A DNA stretch of 64,000 bases from CADCWK01 sp035944555 (GTDB lineage: Bacteria; Chloroflexota; Chloroflexia; Thermomicrobiales; UBA6265): the NCBI GenBank assembly GCA_035944555.1, contig DASZAY010000005.1, forward strand, positions 1 to 64,000. The letters are read 5' to 3'. This document shows, in pieces, positions 26,773 through 34,361 of this stretch; the first letter of the stretch is position 1; the number at the start of each line of letters is the position of its first letter. Both the position numbers and the translations under genes were made by a program. The notes beneath the pieces are model-generated. The model searched no databases. It was not told the origin of the DNA and saw only the letters and a list, made by a program, of their open reading frames with translations.

Positions 26773-26834
26773 CGTCCCCATCCCGTCGGACCGGGGGTCA
26801 CCTCCGGTCTTCGACCTGAGCCACGGAGACCGCC

Positions 26835-27062
26835 ATGCCCATCCAGGCACCGTCGATGACCCCGACGTCGTCGCGCTCCGTCAACCCGAAGGACGATCCC
26901 GATTCACAGCGCGCTGTCAAGGAGAACCGCCCACCGATGGAGAAGGTCGACGGCCCGAACGTCGCCTGCTTCCTCTTTGCAGGGACGGGCGCGACCACGC
27001 TCCCGAAAACCCCGGCGGCCGCGGCAATGAATGGCGCCGGGTTTGGCGAGGCGGCGGAGTAG
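26835..27062 (+). CDS. Small open frame, uncertain protein
   Basis: 75 codons, ATG preceded by GGAGA. The product is hydrophilic in its first half (MPIQAPSMTPTSSRSVNPKDDPDSQ) and Gly/Ala-rich later, with no known motif or TM segment. The opposite strand (26798-27232) is also open and no more convincing. Coding status is a guess based only on the ribosome-binding site and the length. Confidence 0.25.
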   Translation: MPIQAPSMTPTSSRSVNPKDDPDSQRAVKENRPPMEKVDGPNVACFLFAGTGATTLPKTPAAAAMNGAGFGEAAE

Positions 27063-27422
27063 CCGGGCACCCCTCGTGGTGACCGGCGCTGCCGGGCGAT
27101 CACGGGGCGGTCAGAGGAATGGTCATGGGGTGTCTGGTTGACCCGGGAGACAACCCGTCCCCAGGAACCCGAGTCCAAGGCCCGGCAACGGTCTGGGTAG
27201 TGGTCACTTTCCCAGGCCCCCTTCCTTGCCAACTGTCACCCCACCTTCCACCCGCGATCAGCACCGCGGCGGCTTCCAGAAGCCACCTTTACTACCCTGT
27301 CGCCCGACCTTGCCCGTCCGTCGTACAGTTCGCACGATTCCGACGCGCCGCACATCCGCGGATCGCAATGACGACGACATGCCCCTGGACGCGAGGTCTC
27401 AGGCACGGGAGACGGACCGAGC
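27063..27422. other. Non-coding stretch upstream of the PASTA kinase
   Basis: About 360 bp with no convincing gene on either strand. It should contain the promoter of the PASTA kinase, but no consensus boxes with proper spacing could be identified. Confidence 0.5.
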
Positions 27423-29441
27423 GTGGAGCACACCACCGTCAACGGGCGATACCGGATCGATTCGCGGCTGGGCGATGGCGGGATGGCCGAGGTGTTTCTC
27501 GGGCACGATCTGCTGCTCAACCGCCCGGTCGCCGTCAAGGTCCTGCGGCAGCAATTCGCCCAGGACGTCAACGTCCGGATCCGGTTCGAGCGCGAGGCGC
27601 AGGCCGCGGCGAACTTCTCCCATGCCCACATCGTCGAGGTCTACGACGTCGGGGAGCAGGACCAGATCCCCTACATCGTCATGGAGTACGTCCAGGGCGA
27701 GACACTCAAGCAGGTCATCGACGACGAGGGGCCGTTCGACGCCGACGACGTCTCGGCCCTGCTCGAGCAGATCGGCTCGGCGCTGGACTATGCCCACGCC
27801 CGTGGGGTGGTCCACCGCGACGTCAAGCCGCAGAACATCCTCGTGGACGCCGACGGCCTGGCCAAGGTCACCGACTTCGGCATCGCCAAGGCCGTCACCG
27901 ATTCCAACCTGACCGAGACCGGGACCGGGATCGGGACCGTCCATTACCTGTCGCCGGAGCAGGCCAACGGGCTGATGGCCACGCCCTCCTCCGACGTCTA
28001 CTCGCTCGGCGTCGTCGCCTTTGAGATGCTCACCCAGGCGCTGCCGTTCGACGCGGAGTCGCCCGTCGCCGTTGCGGTCGCCCACACGAGGGACGAGCCG
28101 CCCCGGCCCTCGACTCTGGAGCCGACCATCACCGGCGCGGTCGACGCGATCGTGCTGCGGGCGCTGGAGAAGGACCCGACCAGGCGGTACCGGACGGCCG
28201 GTGAGTTCGCCGCGGCGATGTCCGACTGGAAGCACTATCGCGCGCCGACCCGACCACGGGCACGACCGGGGGACGGGACCGGTACTGTCGGTCCCCGTGG
28301 TCCGGTCCACCCCCTTGACCCGGACGCGACGGTCGCGATCCCGGCCCAGTCCAACCACGCCGCCTACGCGCCGTCGACCGCCCCGCCCCGCCCCGTCGGG
28401 CCACCGCCCGTTGCCCCGGCACCCGTCATGGCCGGAGGACCAGCGTCAGCCGCACGACGTGACGACACCCGGAACGACCTCGGCTGCGGGTCGTGGGTGA
28501 CCGGAATCATCGTGTCCGTCCTGCTGGTCGGGCTGATCGTCATTGGCGCCTGGTTCTCCGACGGAATCCCTGACAACCTGCCGACCTTCGGCTTCGGGCA
28601 GGAGCGATCGGACGACGACGTAGTCGCTCCGGGCGCCTCAGCCGGCGCCAGTGCCCCGGCACCTGGCGCCGGTCCGAACGACGGCCCGACCGAGACGCCC
28701 GTCACGACCATCACCGCGCCCGATGTCGTCGGGATGGATGTCGAGTCAGCCCGCGCGACCCTGGAAGAGCAGGGGCTGGCGCTCCAGGTTTCCAGCGAGC
28801 GCCGCTTCAGTTCGACCATCCAGGTCGAATCCGTCGCCCAGCAGGATCCCCCGTCCGGTGCCGAGGTCGACAGCGGCGGGATCGTCACGGTGATCCTGAG
28901 CAGTGGCCCGGCCGAAGTGGATATCGACGCGCTGAACGTCGTAGGTATCCCGGCGGACGACGCCCGGGTGACGCTCGAGGAGCAGGGACTGCGCGTCGTG
29001 CGAGCCGAGGTCGGCAGCACGACGGTCCCCGAGGGATCCGTCGCCGAGATCGAGCCGCAGGACAGCGTTCCGGCCGGCTCGGAGGTGACGATCTTCGTCT
29101 CGCAAGGTGACCGGATCCTGCTGCCGGTGACGACATTCGGGCAGCCGGTGGATCAGGCCACGTCAGACCTGACCGCGGCCGGGTTCATCATCTCCGGGAC
29201 CGCGTCGGCCACCCGCGCGGCGATCGAAGCGGCGGGTGTTGACCTCGCGGCGGCCGGGATCGAAGATGGCGATGTCGTCGGCGTGCAGAACTCCGACCAG
29301 ACGGCCTCATTCGGCGTCTGGCTGCCGCCCGGCACGGAGCTGACCCTGGTCGTCTACGACGCGTCCCGCGACGCCGAGGCCCGGAACGATGCCGAGGGTG
29401 CCGCTCGCCAGCACCACAACCCGATCGTCCGCCGCACCTGA
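27423..29441 (+). CDS. pknB: PASTA-domain Ser/Thr protein kinase (PknB type)
   Basis: 672 residues from a GTG with GGGAG upstream. The N-terminal Hanks kinase (residues 9-270) is complete: Gly loop LGDGGMAEVFLG, Lys in VAVKVLRQQ, catalytic HRDVKPQN, DFG (TDFGIAKA), activation segment TGIGTVHYLSPEQA. A Pro/Ala-rich linker leads to one TM helix (WVTGIIVSVLLVGLIVIGAWF, about 358-380). Outside the cell are two clear PASTA repeats (APDVVGMDVESARATLEEQGL and LNVVGIPADDARVTLEEQGL) and a third, less typical one. PASTA kinases sense muropeptides and control cell wall growth. Its 3' end overlaps the next frame by 53 nt. Confidence 0.95.
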   Translation: MEHTTVNGRYRIDSRLGDGGMAEVFLGHDLLLNRPVAVKVLRQQFAQDVNVRIRFEREAQAAANFSHAHIVEVYDVGEQDQIPYIVMEYVQGETLKQVIDDEGPFDADDVSALLEQIGSALDYAHARGVVHRDVKPQNILVDADGLAKVTDFGIAKAVTDSNLTETGTGIGTVHYLSPEQANGLMATPSSDVYSLGVVAFEMLTQALPFDAESPVAVAVAHTRDEPPRPSTLEPTITGAVDAIVLRALEKDPTRRYRTAGEFAAAMSDWKHYRAPTRPRARPGDGTGTVGPRGPVHPLDPDATVAIPAQSNHAAYAPSTAPPRPVGPPPVAPAPVMAGGPASAARRDDTRNDLGCGSWVTGIIVSVLLVGLIVIGAWFSDGIPDNLPTFGFGQERSDDDVVAPGASAGASAPAPGAGPNDGPTETPVTTITAPDVVGMDVESARATLEEQGLALQVSSERRFSSTIQVESVAQQDPPSGAEVDSGGIVTVILSSGPAEVDIDALNVVGIPADDARVTLEEQGLRVVRAEVGSTTVPEGSVAEIEPQDSVPAGSEVTIFVSQGDRILLPVTTFGQPVDQATSDLTAAGFIISGTASATRAAIEAAGVDLAAAGIEDGDVVGVQNSDQTASFGVWLPPGTELTLVVYDASRDAEARNDAEGAARQHHNPIVRRT

Positions 29442-30429
29442 CGTCCCGCCCTCTCCCGGGTGGCGGTCACTCGCTGACGCTTCATGGGCGACAGCGGGAC
29501 CACCGACCCGCCCGGACGACGACGCTCCGGCCTCTGGGCATCTCCCCGAAGACGAAGCCCCCCGACGGCCGAGTGACCCATCAGCCATTGGCTTGCGGTC
29601 ACAGCCCCGCATAACATGGGTCGTATGGGTCGCGCTGACCGGGTTCGTCCTGTCGCTCGCGCTGACGACTGCCTGGCTGGAGTCAAGGGCGGCGGACCTG
29701 GTCACCCCGCGGGTGACGTTGCTGGGCAGTGGGTCGTCGCTGTCGGTCCTGGTCACGGCCGGCACCGCGCGGGTGCTGCTGGCGGCAGGTGACGACCCGG
29801 CGGCCGCGTCTCGCGCGCTCGGGACGGCGCTGGCCGGTGGCAGTCAGCGGATCGATCTGCTTGTGGTCGGCGCGACCGACGCGGGGCTGGCCGTTCCGGC
29901 GGCGTGGGTAAACAATGGCCGGGCCCGTGAGACGGTCCGGATCGGCGACGCTCACCCGGGTCGGCAGACTGGCGACCTTCCCCATAGCCTCGCCCAGCTG
30001 CCGTCCGACGCCCGGCTCGAGGTCGCGCCCGGCGTCACGATCGAGATCCTGACCGTCCAGATTCCCGGCGAGCAGCGCGGCGACTTCGACCTCGCCTGGC
30101 GAGCCATCGTCCGCTCGGGCCAGTCGACCGTGACGATCCTGTCCGATACCAGGCACGCGGCGGAGTTCGACGCGTCGCCATCGACGGGCATCCTCGTGGC
30201 GCTGCGGGGCGATGATTTCGGCCCCACGATCCCCGGTCCGGCCGGAGCCCTCGTCGTCAGCGCTCATGACGTCGAGGGCAGCGAAATCCGTGCCGGGCTC
30301 CCACCGTTGCTCGACCGCGAGTTGCCGGTGATCCGGGTCCACGACGGCCTCGCCGTCTCGCTCCGCCTGGCGCCCGAGGGCGCCGCACTACCGTCGGAGG
30401 ACGTCGTGCTGGTTGGCCCGGGGGTCTGA
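29389..30429 (+). CDS. Single-TM protein with inactive ComEC/metallo-beta-lactamase-like domain
   Basis: 346 residues. A disordered, charged N-terminus (1-70) leads to a TM helix (WVVWVALTGFVLSLALTTAWL) and a C-terminal domain of about 240 residues. The fold is suggested by GSSLSVLVTAGTARVLLAAGDDPAAASRALGTALAGGSQRIDLLVVGATDAGL, which follows the ComEC C-terminal pattern, but the metal ligands HxHxDH are replaced by VGATDAG. Such domains could be structural or binding modules. It overlaps the PASTA kinase gene by 53 nt, so co-expression is likely; a later TTG start (around 29590) cannot be excluded. Confidence 0.6.
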   Translation: MPRVPLASTTTRSSAAPDVPPSPGWRSLADASWATAGPPTRPDDDAPASGHLPEDEAPRRPSDPSAIGLRSQPRITWVVWVALTGFVLSLALTTAWLESRAADLVTPRVTLLGSGSSLSVLVTAGTARVLLAAGDDPAAASRALGTALAGGSQRIDLLVVGATDAGLAVPAAWVNNGRARETVRIGDAHPGRQTGDLPHSLAQLPSDARLEVAPGVTIEILTVQIPGEQRGDFDLAWRAIVRSGQSTVTILSDTRHAAEFDASPSTGILVALRGDDFGPTIPGPAGALVVSAHDVEGSEIRAGLPPLLDRELPVIRVHDGLAVSLRLAPEGAALPSEDVVLVGPGV

Positions 30430-30453
30430 TGCCCGGGTTTCCCTAGGCTCCCC

Positions 30454-32046
30454 CTACCCCACCGCCAGCCGGGCGTGGATCAGCGCGACCTCGTTCCGCC
30501 GGGTCCCCGCCGTCGATACCGCGTTGGCAAATTCCCCGACGGTCTGGCACCGGACGGACCAGCCGCCACCGATGACGTCGGTCAGATGCCGTGGGTCCCA
30601 GTCCCCGGTGGCGCCGTGATCATCGCCGAGTGCGATCACGATCGGCGCGAGGCCAAGCCGGCGGGCAGTCGACAGCTCCCAGCCGTTCCGGGCCAGCGCC
30701 GCGACCTCTACCAGGACGACCGTCCGCAGTTCGGGCTCGGCGAGTCCCACGCCGATGCTGCCGGGAATGGCGAAGCCGCGCCCGCCATACGATGCCGGTG
30801 ACATGAATTCGCTACAGAGCTGGACCGGCAGGTCCGCCACCGTCAGGAGCGCCGCGCCGGCGTCGGCGACGATCACCATCTCGTCGGTCAACGCCTGGGC
30901 CAGCGTCGCGAAGACGCCGTCACGGGTCAGTGGCGTCTCGTCATTGGGAACGACCGGCGCGGACACCCTGGCGCCGGGCATCGCCGGCAGCACGCGCCGC
31001 TCCATTTCGACAGCGACGAGCCCGCTGACGAAGTCGGTCAGCGTGATGCCATCGTAGCGGCGGTGACCAACCTGGATCCGGTCGGCGGTCGCGATCAGGC
31101 GACGGCCCGGGTCGATCGGCGGCGGGTCACCTCCGGGGGACAGGTCCATCCCACGGGCACCGAGCAGGAGCAGTCCGTCGCTCTCCTCGACCAGCCGCCG
31201 GACCGCGGAGTGGCTTTCATCCGGCGCGTAGATCCCCATGAAGCCGGGGACGTGCTCACCGATGACGGACTTGCCCAGCAGCGTCGTCGCGGCCGGGATC
31301 CCGGACGTCGCCATGAACTGGAGCACGGCGTTCTGGAGGTTGAACCGCTGGATCTCGACGCCGATCAGGATCACGGGGTGGGCGGCATCCCGGATCATCG
31401 CGACAGCGTCGGCAATCGCGGCGGTGAGGACCGCCGGGTCGGACACCGTCCGGGCGGCCAGCGGCGCAGGCATCGGCGTGGTCGTGACGGACAGCGTGCT
31501 TGCCGAGACTTCCAGGTAGACGGGCTGCTTGCGGGCCGTCATCAGCATCAGTCCCTGCTCGATCTCACGGCAGGCGATGTCCGGCGCGTCCAGCGTGATC
31601 GCAGAGGCCACGACCGGCTCGAAGGCGCGGCGCTGCGGGGGAACGGCCGCCGGGTTGAACGCGGCCGTGCTCAGCAGCGGATGAAAGCGCCAGTCGGTCC
31701 GGTCAGGGATCTCAGCGATGACAAGCAACGGTGATCGCTCGGCGTGGGCCTGAGCGGCGGCATTGATCAACGACAGCCCGGAGGCACCGTAGCCCGCCAG
31801 TGCCACGCCGATGCCTCGCATCCGGCCGTAGGCATCAGCGGCGACACCAGCCTCCGCATCGTCGCTCATCCGGACGACGTCGATGCCGGCGCTGTCCATC
31901 GTCGCGGCGAGGGTCGGCGGCGCGACAGGCCCGGTAAAGACATGGCGAACGCCAAGGGCATAGAGACGGTCAGCGAGGTAGTCGCCAATCCGTACCATGG
32001 CCGGAATGTTCTCAGCGAAGGCGGAGGTGGGTACGAGATCGGCCAT
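30454..32046 (-). CDS. ThDP-dependent enzyme homologue (acetolactate synthase-like) with eroded cofactor motif
   Basis: 530 residues with the three-domain layout of pyruvate-decarboxylase-like enzymes. The Pyr domain has RMSDDAEAGVAADAYGRMRGIGVALAGYGASGLSLINAAAQAHAERSPLLVIA, including the conserved Glu. The middle domain contains AHPVILIGVEIQRFNLQNAVLQFM. The PP domain, however, lacks the GDG...NN diphosphate-magnesium motif: where relatives read GDGSFQMTGMELSTA...NN, this has VEVAALARNGWELSTARRLGLAPIVIALGDD. The ELSTA and GLAPIVI context fixes the alignment, so the loss seems real. It may have lost ThDP binding or gained another role. No small subunit is nearby. Downstream of a CvpA-like gene on the same strand. 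Confidence 0.85.
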   Translation of the reverse strand: MADLVPTSAFAENIPAMVRIGDYLADRLYALGVRHVFTGPVAPPTLAATMDSAGIDVVRMSDDAEAGVAADAYGRMRGIGVALAGYGASGLSLINAAAQAHAERSPLLVIAEIPDRTDWRFHPLLSTAAFNPAAVPPQRRAFEPVVASAITLDAPDIACREIEQGLMLMTARKQPVYLEVSASTLSVTTTPMPAPLAARTVSDPAVLTAAIADAVAMIRDAAHPVILIGVEIQRFNLQNAVLQFMATSGIPAATTLLGKSVIGEHVPGFMGIYAPDESHSAVRRLVEESDGLLLLGARGMDLSPGGDPPPIDPGRRLIATADRIQVGHRRYDGITLTDFVSGLVAVEMERRVLPAMPGARVSAPVVPNDETPLTRDGVFATLAQALTDEMVIVADAGAALLTVADLPVQLCSEFMSPASYGGRGFAIPGSIGVGLAEPELRTVVLVEVAALARNGWELSTARRLGLAPIVIALGDDHGATGDWDPRHLTDVIGGGWSVRCQTVGEFANAVSTAGTRRNEVALIHARLAVG

Positions 32047-32172
32047 GCCGGGGCAACTCCCGTGACACTGGGGCCGCGGGTCGCGGGCTGCTACGCCGGC
32101 GGCATCGAATTCAGGTCTCGTCGGGATGGTACCACCGACCGTCCGCCGACCGTGATGGATCGCTGGGCAGGG

Positions 32173-33468
32173 TCAGGCGCGGCGGGGCGCGGCGTCGTCA
32201 CCGCGTTCGGCGGCGTCGAGGGAGGCCTGGTCAGGTGAGCCGGAGGCGTCGACCGGCGGTGTCGCGTCCGCCGGAGAGCCATCGGCTGTCGGGGTCCCGT
32301 CGCCTGAGTTGCCGCGCCGGGCCGACCGGTCGTTCCGGTCCGGCGTGATCCTCGGGTCGGCCATCCCCGACGCGATCCGGAGCCACTCGCCGATCGACGA
32401 CTGGGACGAATCACCGTCGCGGGCCCTGCTCCGCGAGGGCGCGGGCGCTTCGTCGGCACCGTCGTCGGAGTCGGCACCATCCGGTTGCCCAGTAGTTTCC
32501 CCGGATGACGCCGGCCGGGCATCCCGCGCCCGGCCAGGAGTGGCTCGCCCACCGGGCGGGCGGGCGCTGCTGGGCCCCTCGCCCCCGGACCTGCCGGAGT
32601 CCGGCACGCCCATCGCGCGGCCTCCGCGGTCGCGGAGATCAATGGGCAGGGACTGGGCAAACATCTCGGCCACCGTCGTCCGGCGCGACGGCTCTCCGGC
32701 CCCGGTCGTCGGTCCGATGCGCGAGAGCGCGGTGCGGAACCGGCTGGGTTCGGGATCCGGCTCGACCTTGCCGGCATCGGCATGGTGGGGCACATTGACG
32801 GGCCGCTGCCTGGGCGCGACGGGCCAGGAGCTGTAGGACTGGACGGCAGGACGGCGGATGTCGGTCCGGGAGGGCTCTGCCTCGAGTGGCTCGGGACGGG
32901 CAGTGAAGACCGTCCGGCGGCCGGGCACGTAGGTCGGGTCATAGACATTGCCGACGGCGGCGTTGACCCAGAGCACCGTGCCGAGCAGCCCGGCCACGAT
33001 CAACGCGATGCCCAGCAGCAGTGCGCCCTGGTGGTCGATCATTGCCTGGGTGAGCAGCCCACGCTCGATCAGGGGCATCGGGTCGGCGCCGTCGAGCTGG
33101 CGGCCGTAGATACCGAGCGCGAGGGTCAGGAACAGGACGCCATTCAGCCAGGCGAGCACTGCCCCGGCGATCCGGCCGTCCGCCTCGGGTCGTGGCAGTC
33201 CCATCAGCGAACCGCCGAGGTGTCCGATCCCGGCACCGACCACCAGCAGCGCGCAGGCGACGACGAAGCTCATCGCGTCGGGCGAGGTCCCGGTCAGCGA
33301 TGCGAGGCCGCCACCCCAGGCGCCGGCCCACTCCGTCGATACGGCCCAACCCAACAGGATGCCGCCCCCGACAACGACCTCATGGGGGCCACCGCGCCAG
33401 AGGCCGAGCGGGATCAGCATCGCCGGGACAAGGAAGATCAGCAGATCTAGGAGCAGGGCTGCGGCCAT
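32173..33468 (-). CDS. CvpA-like multi-TM membrane protein with disordered tail
   Basis: 431 residues. Residues 1-170 contain five hydrophobic segments with the CvpA pattern (LLLDLLIFLVPAMLIPLGLWRG, VVVGGGILLGWAVS, FVVACALLVVGAGIGHLGGSLMGL, GRIAGAVLAWLNGVLFLTLALGIYG, ALLLGIALIVAGLLGTVLWV). The rest (about 180-431) is low-complexity, Arg/Asp/Ser/Pro-rich and probably disordered in the cytosol. CvpA proteins are inner-membrane proteins linked to colicin V production and cell envelope traits. Ribosome-binding site GGAGG. It precedes the ThDP-enzyme gene by 126 nt and may be in the same transcript. Confidence 0.7.
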   Translation of the reverse strand: MAAALLLDLLIFLVPAMLIPLGLWRGGPHEVVVGGGILLGWAVSTEWAGAWGGGLASLTGTSPDAMSFVVACALLVVGAGIGHLGGSLMGLPRPEADGRIAGAVLAWLNGVLFLTLALGIYGRQLDGADPMPLIERGLLTQAMIDHQGALLLGIALIVAGLLGTVLWVNAAVGNVYDPTYVPGRRTVFTARPEPLEAEPSRTDIRRPAVQSYSSWPVAPRQRPVNVPHHADAGKVEPDPEPSRFRTALSRIGPTTGAGEPSRRTTVAEMFAQSLPIDLRDRGGRAMGVPDSGRSGGEGPSSARPPGGRATPGRARDARPASSGETTGQPDGADSDDGADEAPAPSRSRARDGDSSQSSIGEWLRIASGMADPRITPDRNDRSARRGNSGDGTPTADGSPADATPPVDASGSPDQASLDAAERGDDAAPRRA

Positions 33469-33649
33469 CGGCGCATGGCCTCCGGGTTCGCGGGCTGGAG
33501 CCTGGACCCGTCCCGGTTCACCGGGAGGGGCGCGGGGCGGTGCGGTCCGGCCCGCCGCGGGGGAATGGTCCGGAGTCTAGCACGCACCCTGGCCCACTCC
33601 GGCGTGGGCTACGAGGTGCATTCCCGCATCCGGTGTCGCGCGTCACGCC

Positions 33650-33943
33650 CTAGGTGAATCGCTCGGTCAGATGGACGGTCACTTCCGAGCCGGTCTGGTC
33701 CTTCCCGATCCGCTTGCGAAGTGCGGTGTTGATCGGCATCAGGTGCGGGCCTTTCCCGGACGGCATCAGCGTCACGTTGAATGGATGACCATCGATGCTG
33801 CCGCCGACCTTGACCGCCTTGCGCGTCCCGAGGACCTCGTCGGACCCGGGCACGTCGACGATGGTCCACCCCCCGATCGACTCGTCCCGGTAGAGCGTCC
33901 CGGTGAACGGCAGATCGATCGCCGTCCCCACCTTCTCGACCAT
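33650..33943 (-). CDS. DUF1905 domain protein
   Basis: 97 residues from ATG 33941-33943 with GGGAGGA upstream; the longer frame starting at 33988 is not supported. The pattern FTGTLYRDESIGGWTIVDVPGSDEVLGTRKAVKVGGSIDGHPFNVTLMPSGKGPHLMPINTALRKRIGKDQTGSEVTVHL covers the full DUF1905 domain of unknown function, a small beta-barrel. The gene stands alone. Confidence 0.9.
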   Translation of the reverse strand: MVEKVGTAIDLPFTGTLYRDESIGGWTIVDVPGSDEVLGTRKAVKVGGSIDGHPFNVTLMPSGKGPHLMPINTALRKRIGKDQTGSEVTVHLTERFT

Positions 33944-34358
33944 GGCCTGATCCTCCCTGTGCACTGATAGACCGATTGTCCTGTGCACCCAGCGTAGCGG
34001 GACATCGCGGCGACGTCACTGAAACCGCGCCTGACGCCGGGGATTGCGCAATCCCGGAGAACCCCACCTCACGCGATCTGCGGTGGGTCCCGGTCTGTTG
34101 GATCCCTCCGCGTTCGGCCCGCTCGACGTGGTCGATTGTGCGATTCCGTCCCGGAAGCCCCTAATGAATTACAATAAGTATGTTTGGACGAGTCGTGCTC
34201 CCAGGAATGTCCGGGATGGCGGCGCACCGGTGGCCAGAACCAGTCGCGGATTTCCGCGCGGTGGCCCCGTTACGTCATTCGGTGCGCGATCCGGTGATGT
34301 GGCCGGTGGCACGGACGCCAGACACCGACAACCCGCTTCTCCCTGAGAGGAGGACGCC
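33944..34358. other. Non-coding divergent region before the PHP-AlbA gene
   Basis: About 415 bp between the DUF1905 start and the PHP-AlbA start. It contains a short A/T-rich patch (CTAATGAATTACAATAAGT, 34161-34179) with TACAAT at 34170-34175 that could serve as a -10 box; no clear -35 is seen at 16-18 nt. The remainder shows no convincing frame. Confidence 0.45.
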
Positions 34359-34361
34359 ATC
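34346..34361 (+). promoter_or_regulatory. Strong ribosome-binding site before a putative ATC start
   Basis: AGAGGAGG at 34346-34353 is followed after 5 nt by ATC (34359-34361) in the frame of the PHP-AlbA gene, with an in-frame TGA at 34344-34346. No ATG, GTG or TTG lies between that stop and the ATG at 34488. The site therefore suggests translation begins at an unusual AUC codon, or that the third base is wrong. Confidence 0.5.
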
